DNA from: Shewanella carassii
GTDB taxonomy: Bacteria > Pseudomonadota > Gammaproteobacteria > Enterobacterales > Shewanellaceae
Assembly (NCBI RefSeq): GCF_002777975.1
Contig: NZ_NGVS01000033.1
Location: 62,001 to 126,000, forward strand
DNA: 64,000 bases
Direction: 5' to 3'
Shown: positions 53,583-64,000 of the stretch, piece after piece
Layout of the letters: each line of letters opens with the position of its first letter
How positions within the stretch are numbered: position 1 is the first letter of the stretch
Position numbers and translations under genes: made by a program
The notes under the pieces: model-generated
Databases searched by the model: none
What the model saw: the letters and a program-made list of their open reading frames with translations, nothing else
What the model was told of the DNA's origin: nothing

Positions 53583-55268
53583 ATGTTGACTATGGAATCC
53601 TTAGGCTTGCCGGCGATTTTTCTAGGGCTCTTGTTGGCGGCATCCCTATTGTTGGCAAAGCCGTTGGCGCTATTAATCCGGCATCAAAAGCCTTTCAAAC
53701 GCGAGGCGGCGCTATGGTCCGGTATGACTGCGGTATTTGAGGAGATGAACTGGCGCCAATATGCGGCGGCGCTCTTGTGTTTCAATGCCCTTGGCGCCCT
53801 GTGCCTGATGCTTATCCTGCTGTTGCAGCAACACCTGCCGCTTAACCCGCAAAACCTGCCGGGGATGGATTGGCAACTGGCGTTCAACACCTCAATCAGC
53901 TTTGTGACCAACACCAATTGGCAGGCCTATTCGGGCGAAACCAGTCTCAGTTATTTCAGCCAGATGGCGGGGCTGACGGTGCAGAACTTCTGCTCGGCCG
54001 CCACGGGTATGGTGGTGGCCTTTGCCATTATCAGAGCCTTGACAACCAAGGGGCAGACTATGCTCGGCAACGCCTGGTTGGATTTGCTGAGGGTGAACCT
54101 CTATCTGCTGTTGCCTCTGGCCTTGTTGATCGCCCTGTTGTTGGTGCAGCAGGGCGTCATTCAGAATCTTGCCGCTTATCTGCCGGTGACCGGGCTGGAA
54201 GGTCAACAACAGCTGTTGCCCATGGGGCCGGTAGCATCCCAGGAAGCGATTAAGATGCTGGGTACCAATGGCGGCGGTTTCTTTGGCGCCAATTCGGCGC
54301 ACCCCTTTGAAAATCCCACGGCGTTGAGCAATCTGCTGCAGATGCTGTGTATTTTCCTGTTGCCCTGCAGCCTGGTTATCGCCTTTGGCCTCTGCGCGGA
54401 GGATTGGCGCCAGGGGGCGAGTATTTTGGGGTGTATGGCATTGGTGTTTGTGGCGGCCTTTCTATGGATAAATCACTCTGAGCTGCAACTGCAGCAGATG
54501 GCCGACATTCACTTCCCCGGCAATATGGAAGGCAAGGAGACTCGCTTTGGCATCGGAGCAAGCAGCCTGTTTGCCACTGTCACCACGGCAGCTTCCTGCG
54601 GTGCGGTGAATGCCATGCACGACTCCTTTACCGCGCTTGGCGGCATGATGCCCATGTGGTTGATGCAACTTGGTGAGGTGATCTTCGGCGGTGTTGGCAG
54701 CGGTTTTTACGGCATCTTGCTGTTTGTATTCCTGACAGTGTTTATTGCCGGACTGATGATAGGCCGCAGCCCCGAGTATCTGGGCAAGAAGATTGAAACC
54801 CGGGAGATGAAACTTGTCTGTCTGGCACTGCTCTGTTCGCCTGTGATAGTGCTGTCCGGCGCGGCGCTTGGCTTGGTGCTCTCTCCCGAGTCGCTGCAGG
54901 AAACCGGCCCCCATGGTTTCAGCGAGCTGTTGTACGCCCTGTCATCGGCGGCCAACAACAACGGCAGCGCCTTTGGTGGCTTCAACGCCAATACGCCTTT
55001 TTACAACCTTCTGCTGGCGGCGGCCATGCTACTTGGGCGCTTTGGCGTGATTCTACCTGTGCTGATGATAGCCGGTAGTATGGCTGCCAAACCCGCCCAA
55101 GAGGCAGGCCCAGGCACCTTGCCCACCCATGGCTGGTTGTTTGCCAGCATGTTGTTGGGAACCCTTTTGCTCTTTGGCGCCTTGACCTTTATTCCGGCAT
55201 TGACTCTCGGGCCTGTGGCGGAGCAGCTGACATTCCCGTTGCCGCAAGCACTGACGACAGCTCAATGA
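53583..55268 (+). CDS. kdpA: potassium-transporting ATPase potassium-binding subunit KdpA
   Basis: A 561-residue K+-selective membrane subunit, the channel-like part of Kdp, with ten helices and four selectivity-filter segments. Seen here are [13 protein letters not shown] and the filter region [20 protein letters not shown], plus later SCGAVNAMH and [16 protein letters not shown] 53583 starts right after the kdpF stop. It is part of the kdpFABC operon. Confidence 0.96.
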   Translation: MLTMESLGLPAIFLGLLLAASLLLAKPLALLIRHQKPFKREAALWSGMTAVFEEMNWRQYAAALLCFNALGALCLMLILLLQQHLPLNPQNLPGMDWQLAFNTSISFVTNTNWQAYSGETSLSYFSQMAGLTVQNFCSAATGMVVAFAIIRALTTKGQTMLGNAWLDLLRVNLYLLLPLALLIALLLVQQGVIQNLAAYLPVTGLEGQQQLLPMGPVASQEAIKMLGTNGGGFFGANSAHPFENPTALSNLLQMLCIFLLPCSLVIAFGLCAEDWRQGASILGCMALVFVAAFLWINHSELQLQQMADIHFPGNMEGKETRFGIGASSLFATVTTAASCGAVNAMHDSFTALGGMMPMWLMQLGEVIFGGVGSGFYGILLFVFLTVFIAGLMIGRSPEYLGKKIETREMKLVCLALLCSPVIVLSGAALGLVLSPESLQETGPHGFSELLYALSSAANNNGSAFGGFNANTPFYNLLLAAAMLLGRFGVILPVLMIAGSMAAKPAQEAGPGTLPTHGWLFASMLLGTLLLFGALTFIPALTLGPVAEQLTFPLPQALTTAQ

Positions 55269-55287
55269 ATTCAGGGAGAAACAGACA

Positions 55288-57393
55288 ATGAAAACCTTCA
55301 GTTTTGATATAACGCCTGATCATCCAAGAGAGACAGGCTGCAACAAGCGTCATCCGGTGCTGCAGATAGATGCCGCCATGCTGAGGCAAACGCTGCTAAG
55401 CGCGCTGACCAAGCTGGACCCCAGAGTGCAGCTGAAGAACCCCATCATGTTTGTGGTCTATATCGCCAGTATTCTTCTGTCGCTGGAGGCGGTGGCCATA
55501 GGCTTGGGTTGGCGCGCCGGAAATCCCTGGTTCAGCGGTATTATTGCCATCTGGCTGTGGCTGACCTTGCTGTTTGCCAACTTTGCCGAGGCGCTGGCCG
55601 AGGGACGCAGCAAGGCGCAGGCCGACAGTCTGCGGGGACTTCGACGCAGCAGCTGGGCCAACAAGCAGACAGACAAGGGGCTTGAGAAAGTACTCGCCGA
55701 TACTCTGAAGTGCGGTGATATAGTGCGGGTGGAAGCCGGTGAGATCATTCCCTGCGACGGGGAGATTATTCAAGGGGTTGCCTCTGTGGATGAGAGCGCC
55801 ATTACCGGTGAGTCGGCACCCGTTATCCGCGAGTCCGGTGGCGACTTCAGCTCTGTGGTGGGTGGAACCCGGCTGTTGTCAGACTGGCTGGTGGTGCGCT
55901 GTGCCCAGGAGAGCGGCAATACCTTCCTCGATCGCATGATTGCCATGGTGGACGGCGCCAAGCGGCGCAAGACCCCCAATGAGGTGGCGCTGAATATTTT
56001 GCTGATCACCCTGACGCTGATTTTCCTGTTGGTCACTGTGACTCTGGCGCCATTTTCCGCTTATGGTGCCATGGACAGCGGCGGCGAGCCTATCTCGATG
56101 ACGGTGCTGCTGGCGCTGCTCATCTGCCTCATCCCCACCACCATAGGCGGGCTGCTGTCTACCGTGGGTATCGCCGGCATGAGCCGCATGATAGGCGTCA
56201 ATGTGATAGCCACTTCGGGAAGGGCGGTGGAAGCCGCCGGTGATGTGGATGTGCTCTTGCTGGACAAGACAGGCACCATCACCCTGGGCAATCGCCAGGC
56301 GAGTGATTTTCTGCCTGTGGCCGGTATAGCTGAAGAGGCGTTGGCCAATGCGGCGCAGCTGGCCTCTCTTGCCGATGAAACCCCGGAGGGGCGCAGCATA
56401 GTGGTGCTGGCGAAACAGAAGTTTGCCATCCGGGAGCGCAGTCTTGCCGAGCTCGACGCCAGTTTTATTCCCTTTACTGCCCAAACCCGCATGAGCGGTA
56501 TCAATCTGGGGACGAGGCAGATACGCAAAGGCTCTTTCGATGCCATCAGTCAATATGTGAAGGCCAACGGCGGCGAGGTTCCCAAAGAACTGGGAGCCTT
56601 GGTGGACAAGGTGGCCAAGCAGGGCTCCACTCCTCTGGTGGTGGCCGAAGGCAACAAACTTCTCGGGGTGATAGCGCTCAAGGACATAGTCAAAGGCGGT
56701 ATTAAGGAGCGCTTTATCCAGCTGCGCAAGATGGGCATCAAAACCGTGATGATCACCGGCGATAACCCGCTCACCGCCGCGGCCATTGCCGCCGAGGCCG
56801 GAGTGGATGAGTATCTGGCCGAGGCCACACCCGAAGCCAAGCTGGCGCTGATTCGGCAATACCAGAATGAGGGCCGCCTGGTGGCCATGACAGGCGATGG
56901 CACCAATGACGCACCTGCGCTGGCACAGTCAGATGTGGCATTGGCAATGAACTCGGGCACCCAGGCGGCCAAGGAGGCCGGTAATATGGTGGATCTCGAC
57001 TCCAACCCCACCAAGCTTATCGAAGTGGTGCATATCGGCAAACAGATGTTGATGACCCGTGGCTCGCTTACCAGTTTCAGCATAGCCAACGATCTGGCCA
57101 AATATTTTGCCATCATTCCCGCGGCCTTCAGCACCACCTTTCCGGCGCTCGAGAGCCTCAATCTGATGCGACTGCACTCGCCCGAGTCGGCGGTCATTTC
57201 GGCGGTGATCTTCAATGCGCTGATCCTGGTGGCGCTGTTGCCGCTGGCACTCAAGGGCGTGCGTTATCGCGCCATGGCGGCCGCCGCAGTGCTCAAACGC
57301 AACCTGTTGTTTTATGGGGTTGGCGGCCTGCTGTTGCCCTTTGTTGCCATTAAAGTCATAGACGCATTGCTTGCCGCTACTGGCTGGATCTGA
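55288..57393 (+). CDS. kdpB: potassium-transporting ATPase ATP-binding subunit KdpB
   Basis: A 701-residue P-type ATPase (type IA). The phosphorylation site is Asp326 in [10 protein letters not shown]. The actuator TGE-type loop is [16 protein letters not shown], the nucleotide domain has KGSFDAI, and the hinge ends in [14 protein letters not shown]. Membrane helices flank these. It follows kdpA by 19 bp and kdpC by 12 bp, the usual organisation. The sequence is G+C-rich compared with the envelope block. Confidence 0.97.
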   Translation: MKTFSFDITPDHPRETGCNKRHPVLQIDAAMLRQTLLSALTKLDPRVQLKNPIMFVVYIASILLSLEAVAIGLGWRAGNPWFSGIIAIWLWLTLLFANFAEALAEGRSKAQADSLRGLRRSSWANKQTDKGLEKVLADTLKCGDIVRVEAGEIIPCDGEIIQGVASVDESAITGESAPVIRESGGDFSSVVGGTRLLSDWLVVRCAQESGNTFLDRMIAMVDGAKRRKTPNEVALNILLITLTLIFLLVTVTLAPFSAYGAMDSGGEPISMTVLLALLICLIPTTIGGLLSTVGIAGMSRMIGVNVIATSGRAVEAAGDVDVLLLDKTGTITLGNRQASDFLPVAGIAEEALANAAQLASLADETPEGRSIVVLAKQKFAIRERSLAELDASFIPFTAQTRMSGINLGTRQIRKGSFDAISQYVKANGGEVPKELGALVDKVAKQGSTPLVVAEGNKLLGVIALKDIVKGGIKERFIQLRKMGIKTVMITGDNPLTAAAIAAEAGVDEYLAEATPEAKLALIRQYQNEGRLVAMTGDGTNDAPALAQSDVALAMNSGTQAAKEAGNMVDLDSNPTKLIEVVHIGKQMLMTRGSLTSFSIANDLAKYFAIIPAAFSTTFPALESLNLMRLHSPESAVISAVIFNALILVALLPLALKGVRYRAMAAAAVLKRNLLFYGVGGLLLPFVAIKVIDALLAATGWI

Positions 57394-57405
57394 TTGGAGT
57401 ATGTT

Positions 57406-57963
57406 ATGAAAACCTTGAAAATGGGCTTGTGGGTATTTGGCGTTATCTTTGTCGTGACCGGGTTGGTCTATCCGCTGCTGGTAACTGTTGGCGCCACGGC
57501 ACTGTTCCCGCACCAGGCAGGAGGCAGCATAATAGAGAGAGATGGCGTCTTACTGGGCTCAGAGCTTATCGGGCAGGACTACAAGGCGGATGGTTTTTTC
57601 CATGGTCGCGCCTCGGCCTCGGCTTATGACGCCCTGGCTTCCGGCGGCAGTAACCTGTCGCCCCACAGCCGTGAGTTGCAATCCCAGTGGCGGCAGCGAG
57701 CTGCGGCCTTGAATGCCCACAACCCTGGAAATTCGTCTGTGCCTGGGCTGCTGGTCACTGCCTCCGGCAGTGGTCTGGACCCCCATATCTCACCCGAGGC
57801 CGCCTACTGGCAGCTGGGGCGAGTCGCCAAGGCGAGAGGGGTCTCAGAGGCGCGGTTAAAGGCACTGATTGACAGCCATATTCGGCAGCCGCCCTTGCCC
57901 TTTATCGGCCAGCCTACGGTCAATGTTTCATTGCTGAACCTGGCATTGAGCAAAATGGAGTAA
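57406..57963 (+). CDS. kdpC: potassium-transporting ATPase KdpC subunit
   Basis: A 185-residue membrane-anchored subunit with a single N-terminal helix (8-30) and a soluble domain that increases the nucleotide affinity of KdpB. Family features are G-S-x-L-I-G-Q-x-F/Y, FHGRASASAYDALASGGSNL and DPHISPEAAYWQL, with the final P-x-V-N-V-x-x-L-N-L-A-L. Start at ATG 57406 after GGAG. Confidence 0.95.
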   Translation: MKTLKMGLWVFGVIFVVTGLVYPLLVTVGATALFPHQAGGSIIERDGVLLGSELIGQDYKADGFFHGRASASAYDALASGGSNLSPHSRELQSQWRQRAAALNAHNPGNSSVPGLLVTASGSGLDPHISPEAAYWQLGRVAKARGVSEARLKALIDSHIRQPPLPFIGQPTVNVSLLNLALSKME

Positions 57964-57967
57964 TCAC

Positions 57968-60625
57968 TTGTCAGAAATCAGGCCCAATGCCGATTTGCTG
58001 CTACAGCAACAGCCGTCCTCCCGGGGGCGGCTCAAAATCTTCTTCGGCGCCTTTGCCGGGGTGGGCAAAACCTATGCCATGCTCAGCGAGGCTCGCAGGC
58101 TAAGACTGCAGGGGCTGGATGTACTGGCCGGATTGGTGGAAACCCACGGCAGAGATGAGACGGCGGCCCTGCTCGAAGGCCTGGAGCTGCTGCCGCCCAA
58201 AGCGCTGAGCATAATGCACAGGCGTTATCAGGAGTTTGATATCGATGCCGTGCTTGCCCGGCATCCGGCGCTGGTATTGGTCGATGAGCTGGCTCACAGC
58301 AACGCTCCAGGATGCCGTCACCGCAAACGTTGGCAGGATGTCAAAGAGTTGCTGGATGCCGGTATAGATGTGTTTACCACAGTCAATGTGCAGCATCTTG
58401 AAAGCCTCAACGATCTGGTGGGTGGCATTACCGGTATCAAGGTGTCGGAAACCCTGCCGGACTCAGTGTTTTATGAGGCCGACGAAGTGGTGCTGGTGGA
58501 CCTGCCACCCGATGATCTGATGCAGCGAATGCGTGAGGGTAAAATCTATCTCTCATCCCAGGTGGAAAGGGCGATAGAAAACTTCTTCAACCGTCAGAAT
58601 CTCACCGCACTCAGGGAGTTGGCCCTCAACGCCACCGCCGAGCGGCTGGAGCAGCGCAGGCGTCAGGACAATGAGCCCGGCCTCAGGGGCGGCCTGCTGC
58701 TGGGGCTGACCCATGGTGAGCAGCAGGAGAAGCTTATTCGCCACGCCATGCGTCTGGCCAAGCGCCTCAACTGCCGCTGGTATGCCCTGCATGTGGAAAC
58801 GCCCGAGGTGCAGCAGTGGGATGATAGCAAGCGGCAACAACTGCAGGATAACCTCAAGCTGGCCGAGAGCCTGGGGGCCGAGACCGCGACTCTGGTGGAT
58901 CATGATATTTGCCACGGCTTGCTGGAATTTGCCGGCGAACACAGGTTGGAGCGGATCCTTATCGGCCACCACAGCGGCAAGCGGCAGCTGCCATGGCGTC
59001 GGGAGCTGGGCCAGCGTTTGAGAAAGCGCGCCGCAGATGAGGAGATTATCAGCCTCAACCTTGATCAAGCCACTAAGCAGCCCAAGGCTGCCAATCCCAG
59101 AGCCTGGCCCAGGCTGCGCCCGGCGAATATTGCCCTGGCTCTGGGTATGTCGGCCTTTTGTACCTTGCTTGGCTATTGGCTGGCGCCCTGGTTTCATGCC
59201 ACCAACATAGTGATGATCTACCTCTTGGGCACTGTCTTGCTGTCGCTCAGGCTCGACAGAATGAGCGCCTTGTTGGCAACTTTGGTCAATGTGGCCTGCT
59301 TTGACCTCTTCTTTGTCGAGCCCAGGTTCTCCTTCTCGGTTGCCGATGCCCAATATCTGATGACCTTCTTCGCCATGGCCATAGTCAGTATCGCCATCAC
59401 CCAACTCACACATACCACGCGTATTCAGGCGCAAATGGCCCGGCAGCGGGAGCTGCGCACCTATCAGCTGTTTGAGATGTCGCAGCAACTGGGCTCGGCG
59501 CAAACTGAGCGGGAGATGGCTGCCATCGCCCAGCAGCATATCGGCAAGAGCTTCGCCGCGGCGGTGGCGGTATTGAAGGCCGAAGAGCAGGGAACCTTGC
59601 TGTTGACCAAGGGGTTTACCCGTTATGATTCGGCCATTGCCAAGTGGAGCATAGCCAACAACTGTGCAGCCGGCACCGGAACAGATACCCTGCCCAATGC
59701 CGGTTGCTACTATCAGCCGGTAGCGATAGAGCAGCGGGTGCTGGCCATGGTGGTGCTCGAGCCTGTGAGTCTCAGCGGTTGGCTGGCACCTGAGCAGCAA
59801 AGGCTGCTCAATGCCTTTGTTTGCCTGTTGGCGCAGGCACTTGAGCGGCTCGAGCTGGCCAAGGCCTCCAAGCAGGCGCAGTTGAATGTGGAAACCGAAA
59901 AGATGCGCAGCACCATGCTATCTTCCCTGTCCCATGACTTGCGCACGCCGCTGACGCTTATCCGCAACCAGAGCGACAGCCTGGTGACCAGTCTGGCGCC
60001 TTTCCCCGAGCAGTGTCAGCAGGCGCGCCAACTGGCGCAGCGGATAGGCGAAACCATTCGCCTGACCAACAATGTGATGGAGATGATCCGCCTCGAGTCC
60101 TGCCATTTTATTTTGCAGCTCGACTGGCAGGATCTGGAGGAGATCCTCGGGGTGACGCTAAGGCAACTGGAACCCAGAACCCAGATTCGGTTGAATATCC
60201 CTGCCGAGCTGCCGCTTATCTATTGCGATGGCAATCTCATTCAGCGGGTGCTGTTGAATCTTTTGGAAAATGCATTTAAATATGGCCCGCCAAAGGTACA
60301 GATAAGCATCAGTGCCCAGTTGGATGCCGAGCAGTTTTATATCGAAGTGGCCGACAACGGGCCCGGGCTTCCCACAGAGGATGCCAGTTGGCTATTTACC
60401 AAGTTTGAGCGCGGCAACAAGGAGTGTGGCATTCCCGGGCTGGGGCTCGGCTTGGCCATCTGTCAGGCGATAGTCTCGGCCCACGGTGGCCGCATCTGGG
60501 CCCATAACCGCGAGCAGGGCGGCGCCGTGTTCACCTTCAGCTTGCCCTATGTTTCACCGCCCGAGATGTGCGGCGAAGAAGAGTATTTACCCGAGCAGGA
60601 ATCCAGTTATGCCAGCATTGATTGA
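57968..60625 (+). CDS. kdpD: sensor histidine kinase KdpD
   Basis: An 885-residue K+/turgor sensor. The N-terminal KdpD domain (1-210) has Walker A GAFAGVGKTYAML at 27-39. A USP-like domain lies around 240-370, four membrane helices at about 385-490, then a GAF-like region and the kinase: phosphoacceptor His656 in SSLSHDLRTPLT, N box N-L-L-E-N-A-F-K-Y, G1 DNGPGLP and G2 GLGLGLAI. It starts with TTG (57968) after GGAG and overlaps kdpE by 17 nt. Confidence 0.96.
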   Translation: MSEIRPNADLLLQQQPSSRGRLKIFFGAFAGVGKTYAMLSEARRLRLQGLDVLAGLVETHGRDETAALLEGLELLPPKALSIMHRRYQEFDIDAVLARHPALVLVDELAHSNAPGCRHRKRWQDVKELLDAGIDVFTTVNVQHLESLNDLVGGITGIKVSETLPDSVFYEADEVVLVDLPPDDLMQRMREGKIYLSSQVERAIENFFNRQNLTALRELALNATAERLEQRRRQDNEPGLRGGLLLGLTHGEQQEKLIRHAMRLAKRLNCRWYALHVETPEVQQWDDSKRQQLQDNLKLAESLGAETATLVDHDICHGLLEFAGEHRLERILIGHHSGKRQLPWRRELGQRLRKRAADEEIISLNLDQATKQPKAANPRAWPRLRPANIALALGMSAFCTLLGYWLAPWFHATNIVMIYLLGTVLLSLRLDRMSALLATLVNVACFDLFFVEPRFSFSVADAQYLMTFFAMAIVSIAITQLTHTTRIQAQMARQRELRTYQLFEMSQQLGSAQTEREMAAIAQQHIGKSFAAAVAVLKAEEQGTLLLTKGFTRYDSAIAKWSIANNCAAGTGTDTLPNAGCYYQPVAIEQRVLAMVVLEPVSLSGWLAPEQQRLLNAFVCLLAQALERLELAKASKQAQLNVETEKMRSTMLSSLSHDLRTPLTLIRNQSDSLVTSLAPFPEQCQQARQLAQRIGETIRLTNNVMEMIRLESCHFILQLDWQDLEEILGVTLRQLEPRTQIRLNIPAELPLIYCDGNLIQRVLLNLLENAFKYGPPKVQISISAQLDAEQFYIEVADNGPGLPTEDASWLFTKFERGNKECGIPGLGLGLAICQAIVSAHGGRIWAHNREQGGAVFTFSLPYVSPPEMCGEEEYLPEQESSYASID

Positions 60626-61328
60626 GCCGCAGCCGTTTCATCACAGAAGGGTATTGGTGATAGATGATGCCCAGGAGATCTGTCAGTTTGTCAGTAAGGC
60701 CTTGCAGCAGCTGGGGCTTGAGGTGTTCACCGCTCACTCGCTCAATCAGGGCTTGATGGAGGCCTCGACCCGGCAGCCGGATACTGTGATCCTGGATCTC
60801 GGCTTGCCCGATGGCGATGGCCAGAGCTTTATTCCCCGCTTTCGCAGCTGGAGTGATGCTCCTGTGATAGTGCTGTCGGCCCGCAGCGATGAAGCCGACA
60901 AGGTGCAGGCGCTTAACAGCGGCGCCGACGATTACCTGTGCAAGCCCTTCGGCATAGAGGAGCTGCTGGCCCGGGTGCGGGTGGCATTGAGGCGACACTT
61001 ACGTCACAGCCATGAGCCGGAGGCTCAGGTGCAGCTGGGAGAGGTCTTGTTCGACCGCCGCCGTCAGCAGCTGAGCCGCAACGGCGAGCCCGTGCATCTG
61101 ACCAAGACGGAATTAAAGCTCTTGAACGCCCTGCTGGAGCAGCCGGGCAAGGTGTTGACTCAACAGAGCCTGCTGAAACAGGTCTGGGGGCCGACATTTG
61201 TCGAGCATGGCCACTATGTGCGCACCTATATGAAGCATCTGCGCAATAAGATAGAAGCTGAGCCCGCCAACCCCAAATACCTGCTGACGGAAATCGGCAT
61301 AGGTTATCGCCTCGTCACAGGTAAATAA
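60609..61328 (+). CDS. kdpE: response regulator KdpE
   Basis: A 239-residue OmpR-family regulator. The receiver domain (1-125) has phospho-acceptor Asp63 in VILDLGLPDGDG, the DD pair at 19-20 and the switch Lys in D-Y-L-C-K-P-F. The C-terminal winged-helix domain has LTKTELKLLNALLEQPGKVL and YVRTYMKHLRNKIEAEPANP. Start at ATG 60609 is inside the end of kdpD, so translation is coupled. It activates kdpFABC from the T-rich boxes at 53384-53435 (inferred). Confidence 0.96.
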   Translation: MPALIEPQPFHHRRVLVIDDAQEICQFVSKALQQLGLEVFTAHSLNQGLMEASTRQPDTVILDLGLPDGDGQSFIPRFRSWSDAPVIVLSARSDEADKVQALNSGADDYLCKPFGIEELLARVRVALRRHLRHSHEPEAQVQLGEVLFDRRRQQLSRNGEPVHLTKTELKLLNALLEQPGKVLTQQSLLKQVWGPTFVEHGHYVRTYMKHLRNKIEAEPANPKYLLTEIGIGYRLVTGK

Positions 61329-61390
61329 TGGAGAGGCCCGGCTCGGCTTCAAGCCTTAGTTTTTGATTTTGTCGCAAAAGCCGCCAGATA

Positions 61391-61411
61391 ACGCCTTTGG
61401 CGTGATTTTGC
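61391..61411 (+). terminator. possible terminator after kdpE
   Basis: ACGCC-TTT-GGCGT followed by GATTTTG, within a larger imperfect repeat of GCCGCC and GGCGGC arms (61381-61424). It lies in the 175-bp gap before dnaE. Modest candidate only; no clear dnaE promoter is evident by eye. Confidence 0.35.
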
Positions 61412-61503
61412 CGACAAGGCGGCCGGTTTTAACTTTGGTGAACCTCTCCCGGCGTGTTATCTTTCCCTATTGATTTTCAGCCAGTCAGAGTAATCGGATT
61501 TTC

Positions 61504-64000
61504 ATGTCACAGCCCCGTTTCGTCCATCTACGTGTTCACTCAGACTTTTCCATGACCGATGGTCTGGCCAAGGTCAAGCCCATTCTGGCCAAGGTGGCCG
61601 ATGAGGGCATGGCGGCAGTGGCGCTGACGGATCAGAACAACCTCTGTGGCCTGGTGAAATTCTACGGTGGCTGCCATGGCGCCGGGATAAAGCCCATCAT
61701 AGGGGCCGACTTCTGGATGTTGGTGCCCGGCTTTGAAGATGAGTTCTGCGCGCTTACCGTGCTGGCCATGGATAACGATGGCTACCAGAATCTGACCCAG
61801 CTGATCTCCAAGGCCTATCTGCGCGGCCAGGTGCGTGACCGGGTCGCTATCGATCAGGAGTGGCTGCTGGAGCACGGCGCCGGTATTTTGCTGCTCTCCG
61901 GTGCCCGGGAAGGGGACCTGGGCAAGGCGCTGCTCAAGGGCAACCAGAACCAGGCCCAGGAACTGACCGATTTCTATAAGCAGCACTTCAACGACCGTTA
62001 CTTTATTGAGCTTATCCGCACCGGGCGCCCGGATGAGGAGCGCTACCTGCACATGGCGGTGGAACATGCCGCCAACACAGGCCTGCCTGTGGTTGCCACC
62101 AACCAGGTGGTGTTCATGACCCCGGAAGAGTTTGAGGCCCATGAAATTCGGGTGGCTATCCACGATGGCTACACACTGGCTGACCCCCGTAGACCCAAGA
62201 AATACAGCGAGCAGCAGTATCTCAAGACAGAAGCTGAGATGTGCGAGCTGTTTGCCGACATTCCGGAAGCGCTGCAAAACACGGTGGAGATAGCCAAGCG
62301 CTGTAACGTTACTGTGCGGCTCGGCGAATACTTCCTGCCCAACTTTCCCACGGGTGAGCTGTCCACCGAAGACTATCTGGTAATGCGCTCCAAAGAGGGA
62401 CTGGAAGAGCGTCTCGAGTTCCTGTTCCCAGACCCACAGGAGCGGGCGGAAAAGCGCGGCGAGTATGACGAGCGTTTGGATATTGAGCTCAAGGTAATTA
62501 ACCAGATGGGCTTTCCCGGCTACTTCCTTATCGTGATGGAGTTTATCCAGTGGGGTAAGGACAACGGTATTCCCGTGGGCCCGGGGCGGGGGTCGGGAGC
62601 CGGCTCCCTGGTGGCCTATGCGCTTAAGATCACTGACTTGGACCCGCTGGAATTTGACCTGCTGTTCGAACGTTTTCTTAACCCCGAGCGGGTGTCGATG
62701 CCCGACTTCGACGTCGACTTCTGTATGGACCGGCGTGACGAGGTTATCGATCACGTGGCCGAACTCTATGGCCGGGATGCAGTATCGCAGATCATCACCT
62801 TCGGTACCATGGCCGCCAAGGCGGTAGTGCGTGATGTGGGCCGGGTGCTGGGTCACCCCTATGGCTTTGTCGACAGAATTTCCAAGATGATCCCGGCCGA
62901 GCCCGGGATGACGCTGGCCAAGGCTTTTGAGGCCGAGCCTGCGCTGCCCGAAGCCTATGAGGCCGATGAGGATGTCAAAGACCTTATCGACATGTGCCGC
63001 AAGCTTGAGGGTGTGACCCGTAACGCGGGTAAGCACGCCGGGGGCGTGGTGATTGCGCCGACCAAGATCACCGATTTCTCGCCGCTTTATTGCGACGCGG
63101 AAGGGAAAAACCCGGTGACCCAGTTCGACAAGAACGACGTGGAAACCGCCGGCCTGGTGAAGTTTGACTTCCTGGGTCTCAGAACCCTGACCATTATCGA
63201 CTGGGCGCTGGGGATGATTAACCCAAGGCTCGCCAAGCTCGGCAAGCCGCCGGTCGATATTGCCGCCATTCCGCTTGACGATGCCAAGTCCTTCGGGGTA
63301 CTGAAACGCTACGAAACCACGGCGGTATTCCAGCTGGAATCCCGCGGCATGAAAGATCTTATCAAGCGTCTGCAGCCCGACTGCTTCGAAGATATGATCG
63401 CTCTGGTGGCCCTGTTCCGCCCAGGCCCCTTGCAGTCGGGGATGGTAGATAACTTTATCGAGCGTAAGCACGGCCACGAGGCCATCTCCTACCCGGATGA
63501 GAAGTGGCAACACGAGAGCCTCAAACCGATTTTGGATCCTACCTACGGCATCATCCTCTATCAGGAACAGGTGATGCAGATTGCCCAGACGCTGGCGGGG
63601 TATACCCTGGGCGGCGCGGACATGCTGCGCCGGGCCATGGGTAAGAAAAAGCCGGAAGAGATGGCCAAGCAGCGTGCCGGTTTTGAAGCCGGGGCGATAA
63701 AAAACGGCGTCGACGGCGAACTGGCGATGAAGATCTTCGATCTGGTGGAGAAATTCGCCGGTTACGGCTTCAACAAATCGCACTCGGCCGCCTATGCACT
63801 GGTGTCCTATCAGACCCTCTGGCTCAAGACCCACTATCCGTCTGAATTTATGGCGGCGGTAATGTCCGCCGATATGGATAACACAGACAAGATAGTGACC
63901 CTGGTGGATGAGTGTGAGCGCATGGGACTCAAGCTTATTCCGCCGGATGTCAACAAGGGCCTGTTCAAGTTTACCGTCGATGAAGAGCTCAATATCGTCT
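61504..64000 (+). CDS. dnaE: DNA polymerase III alpha subunit, N-terminal 832 codons
   Basis: The replicative polymerase, cut by the right edge (about 1,160 residues in full). It opens [20 protein letters not shown], a PHP-domain start. The catalytic motif PDFDVDF places Asp401 and Asp403 at the same residue numbers as in E. coli, and Asp555 (VKFDFLG) also falls at the same position, so there are no indels over the first 555 residues. Other motifs are [16 protein letters not shown] and [12 protein letters not shown]. In most relatives it directly follows rnhB; here it lies 13.7 kb away. Confidence 0.98.
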   Translation, partial: MSQPRFVHLRVHSDFSMTDGLAKVKPILAKVADEGMAAVALTDQNNLCGLVKFYGGCHGAGIKPIIGADFWMLVPGFEDEFCALTVLAMDNDGYQNLTQLISKAYLRGQVRDRVAIDQEWLLEHGAGILLLSGAREGDLGKALLKGNQNQAQELTDFYKQHFNDRYFIELIRTGRPDEERYLHMAVEHAANTGLPVVATNQVVFMTPEEFEAHEIRVAIHDGYTLADPRRPKKYSEQQYLKTEAEMCELFADIPEALQNTVEIAKRCNVTVRLGEYFLPNFPTGELSTEDYLVMRSKEGLEERLEFLFPDPQERAEKRGEYDERLDIELKVINQMGFPGYFLIVMEFIQWGKDNGIPVGPGRGSGAGSLVAYALKITDLDPLEFDLLFERFLNPERVSMPDFDVDFCMDRRDEVIDHVAELYGRDAVSQIITFGTMAAKAVVRDVGRVLGHPYGFVDRISKMIPAEPGMTLAKAFEAEPALPEAYEADEDVKDLIDMCRKLEGVTRNAGKHAGGVVIAPTKITDFSPLYCDAEGKNPVTQFDKNDVETAGLVKFDFLGLRTLTIIDWALGMINPRLAKLGKPPVDIAAIPLDDAKSFGVLKRYETTAVFQLESRGMKDLIKRLQPDCFEDMIALVALFRPGPLQSGMVDNFIERKHGHEAISYPDEKWQHESLKPILDPTYGIILYQEQVMQIAQTLAGYTLGGADMLRRAMGKKKPEEMAKQRAGFEAGAIKNGVDGELAMKIFDLVEKFAGYGFNKSHSAAYALVSYQTLWLKTHYPSEFMAAVMSADMDNTDKIVTLVDECERMGLKLIPPDVNKGLFKFTVDEELNIV

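Noticed and set aside
58553-59800. A 415-codon minus-strand frame within kdpD
   Set aside because: Leu/Gln-rich shadow of KdpD, which is intact on the plus strand.
61540-63834. A 764-codon open frame antisense to dnaE
   Set aside because: It is the codon-bias shadow of dnaE, whose catalytic residues are intact on the plus strand; its translation is Gly/His/Gln-rich with no domain.

Overview
The window is a chromosomal stretch of a gammaproteobacterium, most likely Shewanella. The evidence is the set of small families DUF3718, DUF3192, DUF3301, DUF3549 and DUF2310, the block queF-syd / yqcC-truC-yqcA, the order pyrH-frr-uppS-cdsA-dxr-rseP-bamA-skp-lpxD-fabZ-lpxA-lpxB-rnhB, and the moderate G+C content. 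The species is not resolved by eye; a member of the S. algae group would fit. No rRNA, tRNA, CRISPR array or prophage is visible.

Layout. 1-2328 (minus): yggU (cut by the edge), yggT, proC, yggS, divergent from pilT-pilU (2365-4524). 4681-9539: an outer-membrane beta-barrel protein, a periplasmic glutathione peroxidase, hemH, and a tryptophan 2,3-dioxygenase-like/kynureninase pair. 9656-13186: yqgE-ruvX, yciH, a small membrane protein and a DUF4136 lipoprotein flanking a perfect Fur-type box, and a LysR regulator divergent from a PACE-type efflux gene. 13879-20167: an OmpA-like protein, MscS, queF, syd and small conserved genes. 20168-21700: no protein gene, but two tandem CsrB-type regulatory RNAs, each with its own GacA/UvrY-type box. 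21848-27873: DUF3301/DUF3549, yqcC-truC, a 264-bp IS5-type MITE, a probable 58-aa gene, yqcA, a PTS EIICB and purU. 27899-32762 (minus): DUF3718, then map-glnD-dapD. 33178-47819: rpsB-tsf, pyrH-frr, then the long isoprenoid/envelope/lipid A block ending in rnhB. 47820-61503: a 13.7-kb segment separating rnhB from dnaE that holds a 1,571-residue surface protein and kdpFABC-kdpDE. 61504-end: the first 832 codons of dnaE.

How the genes work together. The envelope block couples undecaprenyl phosphate and CDP-diacylglycerol synthesis, sigma-E signalling (RseP), outer-membrane protein assembly (BamA, Skp) and lipid A synthesis (LpxD/A/B, FabZ). KdpDE is the sensor/regulator pair for the KdpFABC potassium pump, and T-rich KdpE-like boxes sit just upstream of kdpF. 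The two CsrB-type RNAs should titrate the global translational regulator CsrA under BarA/UvrY control.

The most notable feature is the tandem csrB pair. Each RNA carries some 25-35 GGA motifs, many in the loops of perfect short hairpins. Each is preceded by an 18-bp box (a perfect palindrome in one copy) plus a second half-site exactly 22 bp further on, both at the same distance from a probable promoter. They occupy the syd-yqcC interval where csrB lies in E. coli.
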